Source: Heterodera schachtii
Taxonomy: Eukaryota; Nematoda; Chromadorea; Rhabditida; Heteroderidae
Reading direction: 5' to 3'
NCBI GenBank assembly: GCA_023374025.1
Contig: SIJG01000118.1
Coordinates: 262,672-326,671, forward strand
Length of the DNA: 64,000 bases
Shown: positions 1 through 15,100 of the stretch, in pieces
Numbering within the stretch: the stretch's first letter is position 1
Layout: every line of letters begins with the position of its first letter
Translations under genes and position numbers: made by a program
Notes under the pieces: generated by a model
Told to the model about the DNA's origin: nothing
What the model saw: the letters and a program-made list of their open reading frames with translations, nothing else
Database searches by the model: none

Positions 1-3000
1 AAATATTAAAAACACAAACAGTAAGAAATAAATTTAAAAAAAATTTCGACAAAAACCTAATGAAATAAATAAAAACAGAAAACGCAATTAAATCTCAAGG
101 AAAGTGTAAAATTTGTAAACCGATACGGTACTCGGAATGTGATGAAAGTTATTTACTTAAAATGTAATTTACTATTTCACTTCTGAGAATGAATCACTCA
201 AAAAACATAAAGTAAAAAGTTTTTCTAGATTATTTTTTAGTAAAAATATTTAATAATAATTTGACAAATAAAATTCCTTCTTTTCTGTTTCATAAATTGC
301 GCTTGGAATGTGACAGGAATTGTTTTCTAAAGTTAATTTTAACAAATTAATATTAGCATTATCCATACGAATATTTTTTTGAAGTAAAGCATAATGATGA
401 TGAAATAGTTTTAACCCACTTATTGTTAATTAATAATTTAAAGTTGGAAAGGAATTTTTGAATTATTATGCTTGCCCTACGATTTTGGTCCGTGATGCAA
501 TACCCCGCATAATTAACTATAAAAATTATTATTATTTATGAAAAATCAAAAAATTAGTCCATAAAAAACTTAGGCATTGTGATTAAACCATTATGAAAAA
601 AGATATAAATAAACCATAATAATATTAGACTATTCAAATAAAATCTAAGTCAAATTTCATACCCATGAGAAACTAAATAAAAAAGCATGAATTTAAAAAT
701 AAATTTAACTAGACAATAAAAATTTAAAAACAATAGCATTTCTCCATAAGAATGTTTTATAAAGTAAAGTATAATAATGATGAAATGGATGTTCATAAAA
801 ACAATAAATTACAAATACTACGACCAAAACTTAAATATGAATTAAATTAAAATAACAAAATTCCTTTATAAAATATTTTCTTTATATTATTAATTTTCAA
901 AGAGTCTATATGAAAATAAATGATTTTTTATCACTTTATTTAATTTTTTAAGCACAGTTTCTGCAGAAGATAATTTTAATTAGTAAAAAACAAAAAAAAA
1001 TTAATTAAATTTTACAGAATTTCAATAAATATATAAATCTTTTTCGTCAAGAACAACATTCTATTATATTGATAAATTTAAGTTTTCTATTTGAATATTT
1101 CTTAATTTAAACAATTAAATTAATTACTTTATTATTTTGTTTGGTTTTGCTTCATTGTAAATAAATAAATAAAAATATTTTAATATATAATAAAATTATG
1201 AATTAACAAAAATCATACAATAATACAAAAGTTTAACAACCAAATGAGACCACTGCCATGCCGTACTAAAAAAACTACAGCAGGGGACAAGAATAATTGA
1301 TATAATAATTTAATAAAAGAAACGAAGTCGGCGAATTAATAAAAACAAATAAAATAAAATAAATGCTTTGTACCTGAAAAAATGTTAAATTTCTTTTTAC
1401 TTTTAAAAGAAATAAAATTCGAATATTTTATGCATAAAATCTCTAAATAAATGAAAAAATAACCAATATTAAACATATCATTTTAATGAAAAAACTCAAA
1501 ACAAAATATTTAGATTTTAATGCTATAAATCAACGAGCATAAAATAGAAAATATATTTAAAATATGTAACATTTTAATTCTCAAGACAAATGTCTAAATT
1601 TTATTAATAAATAAAATCAAATAAAATATCAATATAATCACTTAATATTAATAAATTGAAATATTGGATTTTTTGTTATGCTTTTTTGGGTGAATTTTGT
1701 TTTGTTGCTGGCTCTTTGGCGAAAACCATAAATCATTTTTGATTTAAATTTCATTTATTAAAAAGAAATATTATACTAAAAATTTTAAGTCAGAAAAAAT
1801 CCAACATAATTGGAAATTATTAAAATCATTAAAAAAAGTCGCTCACTCATCTCATCTGTCAAAATTTTTTTGATATAAAACGTAATTCATTTCCATCATT
1901 TTCAAATTATTCGAAGAATAAATTGAAATTATTTCATATATTGCAAAATATTTTAATCTGCGATAACAAATAATTTAGCTTTTATTCATCAAAAAAAATT
2001 TAATTATAAAAAAGTAAAATATACAAATTAAATTTAATATAAATAAATTCTTCAAGAAAATATGCTTTTAAACAAAAAATTTTACTGGAATTTAATTTTT
2101 ATCATAAACAACATAAGAAATATAATTAATATGCTAACAAAAACCAACGATGCAACGAAACTACAATTGATTATATTATAAATAAAATTTAATAAATATA
2201 TAACAAAAATGAAATGTTTTACGTGTTATTGAAGTGCAAAAAATTTTTTTCTATATACAGTTTAATCTCATTAATCGGACTATAATTAAAAATTATTTAT
2301 CCAAAAATATAATTTTAATTAATTTTTCATTAATTAGCCAATAATACAGAAAAATATAATTAATCACGAGAAATTATTAAATGAAATAAATAATTTAAAA
2401 AAATTGAAAGAAAAACAATATATTAAAAACAGTGATTAAAGAATTCGTCCGTTTATTAATTTATACACTTATTAAGTTTAATTTTAAATTTACTTACAAT
2501 AAGTCAGCAAATCACGACACAAGCTCTTTTGGAGAAAACAACGAGAAAAAAATGAAATTCAAATAAACAATAAAATTTTTCGGTTTTAAAATATATTTGA
2601 GACAAAAATAAAAAGTTAAGCTATCTTGGTAGAGAAAAATCATTTTATTTAATTCACGAAAAAATATATAATATCTAAATAATTCAAATTTAATATTTAT
2701 CTTATCAATGAAATAAATATTGTCATTATAACAAAAAATATAATAAGCCAACAAAATTTTAATAAAAATTACTTTACAAAAAACAATTGATTAAACTGAA
2801 ATTAATTTTTATAACAAATTATTAATTTTCTCTTTATAAGGAATAAAATAAATATTTTTTAAAATAAATTACACATATTTTTCTGTACACATTGTCAAGT
2901 AATAAAATTTTTATTTAAATTTGAATAATAAAAATAATAATTTGTCTACTCGTATATATTTTTATTTATTATAGTATTTGGACTTTCCTAAAAAATTAAA

Positions 3001-5296
3001 TATTTTTGCTGTTCCGATTGATGCGATTGCATTTCTATTTCATTCACTAAATTATTTTAATAATTATTTGCTATAAACATTAATAATTTAATAGATTGTA
3101 TAATATTGTGAAATAAAAAAATAAAACAAAATAAAATGAACAAAAATTTTAAAGGGAAGGCAAACCCGAAGTCACAAAGAAATCTGTTTTTACGACGAGA
3201 ATATAAGTAAACTAAAATTAATCATCATTATGAAAAAAATTCGCTTATTACAGTAAAATTGAATTATTCAAATACTGAAATCATATGAACACTGAAAAGT
3301 GCAAAATGAAAGAAAAAAAATATATAACCAGGATTAATTAATTGAATTAATGAACTAATATATAATACATTTTAAAGCATTCATTTAAAAAAACAATCAG
3401 TTAAAATTATTTATACCAAATATATTTTTAATTTTCTACAAAGAGCACACAAAAACTTGGAGCCAAAAACATTTTAAATATTTTATAAGACAAGAAGATG
3501 TCGATCAGAAAAATGAAAAAATACAAAAATTATTTTCACATTTTCTATTTGATGATTTTTAGAGATATTTTTTCATTTTTCTGCTAAAGCTCAAGGATGT
3601 TTTAAAAATATTAGTGAAAAGAGACCAACTGAGTTGATATGTGCAAGCGGAGCTAATTTTTAAAAATAAATATAAACAGATTTTGATCAAAAAATATTCA
3701 TTTTTATTTTCTTTTTCGAAATGTTTTTTTACCCCTTTTCCCCTACAGGGAGGTAAAAAAATGAAAATAAAATCATTTTTGCAAGAACCTATCAATTTAA
3801 TGGTCTGTTCGACAGATTTAATATTCTCAAATGAATAAATTAGAAGATATTTATTAGCGTTTGATAATTCTTATTTAATTTTCAAATATATATAAATATA
3901 TTTATTTATAAAAAATAAAAATACAAGAAATAAAATTTTTTGATATAAATAAAACAAACTTTAAAAACCAACGAAAATTTACTTTTTTATGTATTATAAT
4001 TTTATGAGCCAAATGAATTATGTATAGCAAATTATATTTTATATTATATTTTTTTAATTTTTGATGTGTATTTAATTTAAAATTAAATTAAAAAAATGTA
4101 AAAACACCAGCGGATAATCCACATTACGGTTAAATTAACCAAGAGACTTTCAAATAAGTAAATAAGGGCTCATAATCATTTAGCTTATCTTAAATACAAA
4201 CGAATCATAAATGATGTTGAAAAAGAAACGTAAAATTTCTATAAATATCTGATATCAGCTTATTACTTATATTTATATTTTAATCAGATTTAAATAGTAT
4301 TAGCTTAAACTTTTATAATCGAGTAAATGATTATTAAATAATATACGAAAAATTAAATGATAATTATAATTTTTAATTATATAATGACAGAAATTTATAT
4401 GATCATTTTGTAATTTTCTATATGAAGGCATATTTTGAATTATATTTAAATTTGAACCTGAATAAATTAAATCAAAAATATAATAAATTTAAAAGCAATC
4501 ATTTTATGCAAATAAATCAGTTAAAAATAAATTAAAAAATAACTTTCTTTTCCATCTTTAAATTTCAATTCATATGAAATTTTATTGATAAGGCTGTGAG
4601 TTATTTTTATTTATAATCCTTTATCAAAAAATTTCGATTTGGAATCTAAAAAATAAAAACTGATACTTTTATATACTTTTAAAATAATTATTTCGTTATT
4701 TCAAATAAAACATGGAGATTTTAAAATTAAATTCATTATTTAAAACATGTGAAAAATTAAAATAAGTATATAATATTGAAAAAATAAAACAAAAGGATTC
4801 AAATGAAAAATTGGCTTCTAGAAATAAAATTTGAAAAATAGGCTCATCCCAAATGATCATCAAAGGTGATATATGTATAAAGATGATTAATTAAAATAAA
4901 AATTAATAAGAATTATTAATTTACTCCTACTTATAATTTAAAAATCAATCTGTTCTTATGATGACATTGATTAAATGTCAATATAAAAATTTTGAAAATT
5001 TATGCGAAAAGTCAAACTTTGTAGAAATTTTTTAAAATTTAATATTGGATAATGCCATATGAACAAAAATTTAAATAAATAAACATAAAAGTGAAGAATT
5101 GATAAAACTTTGCACGGATTTTGAAATAAAATTTAGTTAAAAACATTAAAAGAATGAAAACTTCCTTTAATTTTTTGTTCAACAAAATTTGTTGTCAAAT
5201 TAAAAAAAAGATTTAAAAAGATAAAATATAAAAAAGCACTGTCATTCAATAAAGAATTTACCATAAAAATATAATTCTTTATAATAGAAAGCAATT
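1..5296. other. AT-rich gene-poor desert, first part
   Basis: I see no supportable gene here. The sequence is almost entirely A/T homopolymers and short AAATAAA/TTAAT words, with more A than T on the + strand. The only open frames are short, and their translations are dominated by K, N, I, F and Y, as expected by chance. A stretch near 1081-1260 resembles 7560-7770 (Q-like path ATTCATTGTAAATAAATAAA followed by AAAAGTTTAACRACCAAAT), so the block appears to be built partly from old internal duplications. Confidence 0.7.
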
Positions 5297-6125
5297 CGTC
5301 CTACATTTCTGCATTTTTTGAGTTTCGTTTTTGTCCGTCAAAAAATTTTCGTTTCGTTTTCGTTTTCGAGTTTAAAATTTTAAGATTTTCGTTTCGGTGG
5401 TGCAAGCTGCAGATATTTGTTGTGCTTTAATTTACTATGTTAATAACTAAATCTGTTAACAAATTGCATTCAATTTTTTAAAAAATTTCCCGGCGACGCC
5501 TATTGGCGCCGCCGGACCCAGCCCCGTTCCCAAAGTTTTCTTAAAAAATGTGTCGCAAAAAAATTGTTAAAAATCTATTTTATTTAGCCCTATTGCACTG
5601 AAATGTACTATTTGTTAATTTCTTCCCCAAAATTGTTTTAAAATCGATAATGGGAGGTGAAAAATATAATATTTTGTGAATTTTTGATCGAATAAATTGT
5701 AAGAAAAACTGATTTGAAGCAATTTTGCAAAATTCCTTATTTTTTGACCTTGAAATCTTATTTTTTGGCCTTGATGTTCTTTTTTTTTTTTAAACTTTTC
5801 AATCACACATCTCTGTACTAGATTCATATTTACTTTTCCACCTACTAGGATCTCCATTCCATCAGTTTGGGGATAGAATTTAAATTATGTTTTTTAATTA
5901 TCAATGAAATAAGTTCAAAATTTTTCGGTTTTTTTTGTTTCTATTCAACGAAAACGGTTATTTTTTCGTTTTATGTTTCGTTTTCGTCCGCCAAAATTTT
6001 CTCTTTTCGTTTCGTTTTCGGTTTTCAAAATTTTATTTTTTTCGTGTTTCGTTTTCGTATCGAATGCCCTTTTCGTTTCGTTTTCGTATACGAAAATTTT
6101 TGTTTAAAGTTTTTGTGCAGCCCTG
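5297..6125 (+). mobile_element. Deleted non-autonomous derivative of the 53.6-kb hAT element
   Basis: The right end, about 5924-6125, matches the right end of the complete hAT element (56229-56455) nearly base for base, with the same TTTCGTTTTCG-rich arms, the ACGAAAACGGTTATTTTTTCG block and the terminal CAGCCCTG. The left end at 5297 (TCGTCCTACATTT) matches the hAT left arm at 53614, but the outer CAGGGCTG terminus is lost. The transposase region is missing and replaced by unrelated sequence including the GC-rich hairpin at 5489-5516. No target duplication is visible because the left terminus is gone. This is a decayed internal-deletion MITE. Confidence 0.75.
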
Positions 6126-9100
6126 ATCTCTACCGATTAAAAATTTAAGATAAAAATCAGTAGCAAAATAGGGCATTTAAATGTGATTTAAATTATTAAA
6201 AAAACAAAATAATAAATGAAAATTACAAATTAATAATATATCATTTCATCAAGACATGCATTTGAAAAAAAAATAATTCAAAAAAATATAACTAGAAAAG
6301 ACTATAATAGCCATAAATCTTTGTCTATTTCGGGGGTTTTGTGCCTAGTGCGCCTATTTTAGGATTTTCAAAAAATTTCTTAACAAAAATGCAATAAAAA
6401 CAAAAAACACAACCCTAAAAAATGACCCAAAAAAATTTCAAAAAATACACCCCTAAGAATGTAGTTTTTAAAAAAATTGATCCCAAAATTTAATATTTTT
6501 TAGTAAAAATTTTGGGTCGATTGGAGGATTTTTGTGCTTATTTAATGCCTATTTTGCGGTTTTTTATGCCTCAAAAGGAAGCCCAAATGATCAGTGAGTG
6601 AATGATCTCAAAAACCCAAGCAACTTTTTTTATGACTTTAAAATTTTTACTGAGGCAATTTCCACTGATGAATTTTCCGGGAGCCAAAAAATTATCCCTT
6701 AAATGGTTTATGCAAAGATTAAAAGGTTTTTCCCAAACAATGAAATTAATTATAAAAATCGCACAATAATTCTAATAGACATTTCAAATCCGTCCACTGT
6801 TATTAGAGCCAATTTGGCGAAATGGTGTGTAAATTGTTAATTAAATTTAAAATAAAAAAGACATTAAAAAATTCTTTAATAGTTAAACATTTTAATTTAA
6901 ATATACAAGAAAATCACTATTTATTTATTAAATTACAAATATTGCTTTTCAGCCATTAGAAATTTACAACAAATAATGTTTTAATTGACACAATAAAATA
7001 ATATACCCTCAAGAAAGAAATTTGAAAAATTATATAATTTTTTAAAATTGGATATTATTATAATAATTTATATTTAAAAAATAAGTAAGCAAAAAGGAAA
7101 AAAAAAAGTGTTCTATAAGACTGAGAGCAAGTGTAAAATCAATCATGTGTAATTATAATAAAAGACTAAATAAAATTTAAAATTATAAAATTTATTCATT
7201 TTGTAAATTTAATGTATAGTTTAATTAGGAGGACCAATATTGTCCGAGAACTGCCGTTAAAATCAAGAGAGATATTTGCATATTATTAATCAACAAAAAT
7301 AAATAAAACGTTTCCCTCAAGCTTAGCTGAATGTATTTTTGAAATATAATAAAAAAAATTCACAAATACCATAATAAAAGTTCTAATTAATATACGTGCT
7401 ATCAAAAATCAAAAATATCAAGCAGAATATAAAAAGAAAATATAAATCTTCAAAATATAAACAAAAAACAAATGGAAAGCGCCCGAATATTTTAATAGAA
7501 TTTATTTTTTAATTAACAATCAGAAAACTTTTCAACAATATAATAAATAAATATTTTTTAACTATATTTAATTTTAATAATTTATCAGTTAAACTATTAA
7601 GACCTTTTTTGTGAAAAAAAGCATAATTATTATATTTATTTTCATTTATTTATTATTATGTTTAGATTTGATTCATTGTAAATAAATAAAATAAATAAAT
7701 TTAATATTATTAAAATTATAATTAACAAAAAAAAAGTTTAACGACCAAATTCGACGACTTTCCGCCATCGTCAACAAATTACAGTATTTAATTATTAAAT
7801 ACAAAAATAATCTATTATAAAAGATATTCAATTAAATGAATTTATCATATCTTTACTCATAGAATATATTATTATAAATGTAAGGCTAAAAGTTTTAAAA
7901 TCAAACATACTTAAACGAATATTTATTTTTATTCTGTTATTTTTGCAACCTTCTAAGGTTCATCCCCTACTATCTGGGAAAAAAGTCGGGGAGCTGGTAT
8001 CAAATTCCTCGACTAGAATTATCTATAAGGCTATCCGTCCGCAAATGTCTAGTAGCAATTTTGGCATATTTGGGAAAACCGATAGAAAATACAAGAAGTT
8101 GAAAAACACACCTCTAAAAATCAATTGTTGCAAAAAATTTTTTTATTTATTTCGAACGCCGAAAAATGTCAACTGGAAATTTTCATTAATTCATCATTCG
8201 GTTTCAAAGTTCCCTGCTGAAACTTATTTATTTTCAATTTACAAAATAATATCAGAAAAAAGGACCATTTTTGGTTTTTAGCACATATTTTATTTCAGGA
8301 TTTTTAGCACATAAAAATCCCATCCCTAGTGATAGGTAATAAAAAAAGTTAATTAAATATAAAAATTGAAATCAATACAAAAATATAAAAATATCTTAAT
8401 ATATAAAAAAAATTTTGAAAATAGTCGAAAAGCTTATAATACCAGACACTTAAAGGCATTACATATTAAATAAAAATGTATAAAAATTTAAAATTATTTT
8501 TAACCGTTTGAAATGTGATATAATAAATAGAGGAATAAATATATTTTAATCTTTTACTAAGAATTACTTTGTACTAATAAATTAAATAAATTGTTTTTTG
8601 TCAAAGAAAAAAGCGAATTTTCAAATAGAGAGTTTAATCGAATAAAGTCATCATATAATGAAAGAAATAATTTAACTAAATATGCATTTTATTTTTTCGG
8701 CATTTTGTTTTTTTTCAATCGGAAACAAACCGAAAGAAACGGCGAAAAAAATTCTAAAATTAAATAAAATTAATTAGTGAATTTTTTAAAATTTTTTATA
8801 TTGAATAAAAGCGTGGAAGAAGAACACATTCTACATCTAATTCATGAGAAAATTAATGAATAAAAATAGTTTTATAAAAAGAAAATTTTAAATTAAGTTC
8901 CGGTCTGACACCGCAGTCACAGCGCAAGTCATAGGCGAGAGATAAGAGAAGTGTACATAATATTTTTAATAAAAAATAAATAAATCTTTAAAAAAAATTA
9001 AAAATTGATTTGATGTTATGATTATAAAAATAATCCCCATAAAATAAACGAATAATTTAATTTAAAAAGAAGCAAGAGTAAGAAAAATATATATTTAAAA

Positions 9101-12100
9101 CAATTAATAATAAATCCGCAAAACTATAAATTAACTTACAAAAACTAAGACAAAATACAATTTAATATTAATTAATATTTAATATCCAAAAATAAAATCT
9201 ATCTATGATATAAAAATATTTAGTTTGAAGAAAAGCTTGAAAGATTTACAAAAATGAAAATATTGAAACAATTTTACTCGGCTATTTAAATACGCACAAA
9301 AAAATTAATCCTTTAATTAAAAATAAATAATCACTTTTAAAAATGTAAAATGAATTTATTAATTTAAATGCGCATGATATTTATAATCGGTTGGAAAATT
9401 AAATATAGGTCAATTTAAAAAATGAAAATTTATGACGATTAAGGAGAAATTTATTTAAAAATTTACTTAATAAAAATATTCATCCTCGACAATGATAATG
9501 TTGATAATTAAATTTTAAAAATTCAATGCATTAATTTAAAATAGTTTCTTAAACTAAAAATATTTTGAATGTAAGATATTTTACAATAGTTTATTAACTC
9601 ATAACAATTCAGATAAGAAATACACTTAAAACTAAGAAATATAAAAAATGTAAATTCTTGGGAGTCTTATTAATCCACGAATAATCTGTAATTCATTAAA
9701 AGTGCCCGACATAATTTAAATAATCTTTTTATTTTTTTAGATTAATACCAAAAAAATATACAAACATATATTTCTAATATAAATGTCTAGAAAAAATATA
9801 AACAAAGTAGATAAGTTTGTATATAAAAATACACAGATTAAAAAACGAAAGCAAAAGTTCAATTACTTCTACTTTAAAGAAATTTATTTTGAATTAAAAA
9901 ATTTGAAGCCAAACAAAATGATAATGATATTCCATGGTTTATTATGTATTAAAATTAGAGCTGGTACTGATCGTTAATCCTCCGTTTAGTATTTCTCTAT
10001 GTCGACAATATATCTAATATAAACTAATTAAAAGTTTTTTTAAAAACATAATATTATGCTAAAATTACGATTTCATGAACTTATTGGGGCCTCAGAACTT
10101 CATATTTAAATTGAAAAATTAACAAACCCCCGTAAAAATGAATATTCTGTAATTGACTTGTTGTAAGTTTGTTCCCGTATCATTTCATCATAAAATTTCA
10201 ACACATTTCTATAATGAAAATAATTATATAAATATTCGTCATACAGATATGTCTGAACAACAAATTAAAAATAATTAAAACATATTATAATTTTTTAATT
10301 ATCTGAGAAGGAGAATTTAAATAATCAAATTTGAACATCTAATACAATTTTTAATATTACCATGAAATAATACAGCCAATTTCCATGTTAAAAACATTTT
10401 TTCACAGACACTTTCAAATGTGCAATAAAACACTTAATTAATGTCTTTAAACTTCGAAAAAAAATTTTGTCAGATATTTTGAAAATCAATAAATTCTTTC
10501 GAAATTTTAATATGTGACAAATCTTTATAATATTTACAAAAGGTTTCGTATCCTAAAAAGAAAACTATAATTTAATTGCTTGCCATTTCTAAAATTAAAA
10601 AGATAAATTTTACAAAATAATAAAATATTTTGCTTTATACACAAGAATTGCGCAAATTGTCTTATTAGTCATGTTGAATATTAAAAATTAATACGAATAT
10701 AAAATGAAATTAATAAAAATATTTATTATTTTTTTTTAAATAATTATTTTATTTTATTTTTATTGTTATAATAAGAACATATTTTGAAGCAATTAAATCA
10801 AAATCAGAAAAAATTATAAAAATAAACTAAAAAGCAAAAATTAAGAATTCTTAAATTACCATGTATTATAATATGTGAAAACTTAATCTTCTATAATTCT
10901 AAACATTTATTATTAAGCTAATATTAAGAAGAGGCAAATAAATTGGTTATACCAAACTCTGACCAAGATTGGTATTCAAATCATATATATCCTTTAATCA
11001 AAAATCAAACAATTATTCAAATAAATGGATAATATTAGTGAAAAAAAAATCGTCTTTGAAACCAATAATGGAAATTAATTTTTAAATTATAAAATATGCA
11101 TTTCATTTACAAGAAAAAATAAATTGAATAATTTAAAAGCTTTTTTAAAGTTCATTTAACATAAAAAAAACAAAGAAAAAATACAAAACCAGAAAATAAA
11201 CTTTGAATCTAAACCAAAATTTAAAATTGTTTATTTGATTAGATGAATTTTCTCAAAATAAAATATGCTTAGGCAATTTGTTTATTTAAATGAATTTGTC
11301 TCATTTAATATTCAATAAATGTAATTGTTTTGTGTATTTTTTTTTATAAATATCAAGAGAAATTTAGATTAAAATAATTGTTTTGAAGAAGTTATTATAA
11401 TAAATTATTAACATTTCAATCATAAATCTTTCTTTTTTTAAATTCATAATGCTGCATTAAATGATAACATTCATTTAATTTCGAACTCAAAGAATATAAA
11501 GAGCCATGATTAAATAATTAAGTACAATCGGTCATTTTTTATTACATTAAATGATAATTATTATTTATGATTTTTTCTTCTGTTTGAATTATAATATTTT
11601 TATTTAAGTTTAAAAAAATGATTATGTGCTTATTTTGAACGATGCTGCATAATTAATGTTTAAAATTTTAAAAAGGAATAGATTTGTTGTAAGAAATACA
11701 TAATTCTGTGGATATTATTTTAATATCGAATAAAACACTAAATATTTAAGATTATTTTTGATAAAAGGAATTAACGTAATAAAATTTTATCAATCTTTTT
11801 AAACTGACTGAAAATTATTGTAATTTAAATATGATTACAAATATTTTTATTGGATTAATTAAAAATATATTTAAACTTTTTTATATTACTTTATTTTATA
11901 AAAAAGCCAATGAAAATATTTTTTTTTATGTAATTCCCACTATGATAATTAATTGGATTTAATAGTTTATTAGAGCAATTGTTAAAACCATAAAATTTCA
12001 AAAATAATTGTATAGTCTGTTCTCTTTAAACAAATCGATAAATGAAAAAATACAATACATAATAAAGATTTATTAAAAAATTTAAAAATAAGCAAAACAT

Positions 12101-15100
12101 TAACCATTTAAAAAAATTTTCAATAATGTTACTTAAAGTTAAGTTTTCAAACAATGCTTTTTTAATTTTTTGTAAATTTCTTTGAATATCTTTATCAATT
12201 TTTTTTTCATTATTTGTTTGAATTTTTGTTTCAACCTTTCCATCAAATTTACCAGAAATAAATGTTTCTAAAATTATTATTAATAGTTTTTATTTATTTT
12301 GAGAATTTTAGGCATAAAAGATTTTATTAATTTTTGACAATACTGGAGAATCTGGGCTCCACCCAAAAATTTTTTCTTTCTGTTATGAAAAGACTAACTC
12401 TAGGGTTTTCGGTGCTTCTGATCACGAAGATGATATCAGATTTGCAAAAATCATTGATTCTATTATTTATTTTGAAAATCTTAGATTTTTGAAATTTTGT
12501 AATATGGTCAAATGTTGCAACCTTTTTCTAATGAAGCAACCATATATGACCAGCACTTTTTATTAACCAATGAGATGATAATAGAACAATCACACAAAAC
12601 ATATACAAAACCCTTACTACCCTGCCAATAATCAATTTTTAGGAACATTTGACCATATTCACACAATTTTGAAAAATCTGTGATTTTCAAAATCAGTGAT
12701 AATCAATGATTTTTGAAAATCGGAATTTTATTTGTTGTTTATTTATTAAAGATTTTTATTGAATGATTTTTTAGAAAAAAAATGTTAATTTCTTTTCAAG
12801 CGCATGTTCTTGTGTTTATGTGCTGTTGATAATTGTATTATTTTTGACTTTTTCTTTAGTTAATTTTTTTACCTTGGTCTATTGGTTCTTATTTATTTCA
12901 TTGGATTCGACATTTTTATTGTAATAAATACATGGTTCTGTGGATATTATTAAGCAAAAAACCGGCAATAAATGAAAAACTATCTTATAATATACTTCTA
13001 AATATGTTTTTAAAATCTTTTGCATTGGAATATAACATATAACATTAAATGATTAATTGGAAAAAATGTCTTTAAGAGAACTAAAAAACAAAAAATCTAA
13101 ATCGTAACATATTTATAATAAACATTTTTTAACAAAATCATTTTAATATTGCTCTTTAAGATTTTATCAATTTTTTAAAAACGATGATTTTATTTAATCG
13201 AGCATTGTTAATTTTACTATTTTTTTACAGGAAAATAATAATTTTTTTATGTTATTTATGAACAATGATTATTTTTTTGTTAAGACATCATTATTATTTT
13301 TATATCTCAGTTGTATGCTTTGCCATTTAAACTTACACATTACTTATTCACTTAAATGACAAAATGTTTAAATATTTGAAATTTTATTTAGTCCAGAATA
13401 TGACTAACATTTCTTAAAACTTAAATCTGTAAAATTCAAAAAATATAATTAATTCGGGACATAATTAAATAATGCTTAGGTATTTCACACTAACATATTT
13501 TTATTTTATATTTTCTTTTCAAAGTTTTGTATTTGTAATTTTTTTGAAAGATCTCTTTTTTCTTTTGTTTCAAAATATATATTATGAATTTTATATATTT
13601 TTTCATATATTTATTCATTTTTGCTTACTGATTGTTTTATTAATAATTTAATCTTATATAATTTCATTTTTAATAATTATTTTTTAATATTTGTAGAATA
13701 TTCTTTCATGCCTGCTTTAATCGGATAAAATTTTTTTATTATTTTATTTGAATAAAAAATAAAATAATGCAATTATTTTATATTAAAGATTAATTATATT
13801 TTCTATTTTTAAAAGCCGATTAAATATTAATTTATTAATTTTTATTTCTTTTCATTTAATTAAAATGCATTTATTATAATATAAATCGTTATCAAAATCT
13901 TTGTTTTTTTATTTGTTAATATTTAATAAAACTTTTAATTTTATATTTTTTCATATATTTATTCATTTTTGCTTACTGATTGTTTTATTTAAAATCTATT
14001 TAGTAAAAAGTAATTTTAATTATATTTGAATATCAATTTTTTCAAGAAGTGCTTTATGCGAATTGTCACACTAAAAAATCTGAAATTAATTGAATTTTTT
14101 TTTATTTATAAAAACTTTCTTTGATTTATTGCTATATTGTTCACCTTATAAAAATTTAAACCATTCTTTTGTCACTTTAGTCATATTATGGATTATTCAA
14201 TTAGCGATTATTTTAAATGTTTATTTTTTTTACATTGGCACCTATTTATTTTAATGCATAATTATTTATATTTTATGCATTTGGTTGGAATTAATTTAAT
14301 TATAGATATAATTGGCTAAAAAATTGGTAATCATTTTCCTGTCCTTGAAAATTATCATTTTTTATTTCATTTATTAATAAAAATAAAAATAAATTCTTTG
14401 TATTTTGCTTTTTTAAACATAATGATGGAAAAATTAATTAAAATAGTTCTATGAAGTTTATATAATTTTATAACTAAGGATTTTTATTTTTCACAAAGAT
14501 ATAATGCCATAATTATTATATTTAATTAATTTTACATATCATCGTTAGAAAGACTTTAGGACTAATTATCGCATTATTAAAACAAACATTTATAATAATT
14601 TCTTTTATAATATATTGTTTTAAGTACATTCTTGCTATTTTCACTTCAATGTTGAAGAATTTTAGTAAATAAAAGAATTCATTTTGATAATTGTTTGAGT
14701 ATTTTATTCTAAGCATCACTAATTTTTGAATATTTTAATTGTTTTTTAAATCAAACTTAAATTAAGCATACTGCTTAAAACTAAATATTTAAAAGACAGC
14801 TCATAAATTCACTATGATAAATGATAAAGAGCAAGTGATTAAAATAAAAAAATTGTAAACCCAACTCATAGAAAAATTAAAAGACATTAATTAAAATAAA
14901 CGTGGACACTTCTTCAACCGAAAATTGCCTTAAAAATAAAAGAATCAAAATAACATAACTTAATTAAATTTCAATACAGAAATTATATTATTAAAAAAAT
15001 ATAATAAAAAATTCTATCCATATGAAAATTAATGCAATTTAATTAAATTTGATAATCAATCAAAATGACCGTGCGATGAGGATGATTGAAATAAATGAGT

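Noticed and set aside
5867..6148. Phe/Arg/Val-rich frames (also 53575-53892 and 56209-56530)
   Set aside because: They are translations of the TTTCGTTTTCG subterminal repeats of the hAT family.
7943..8281. 112-codon open frame in the AT desert
   Set aside because: No splice context, no domain, and it spans a repeat-like island ending near a hAT-like terminus; probably a chance frame in a decayed element.
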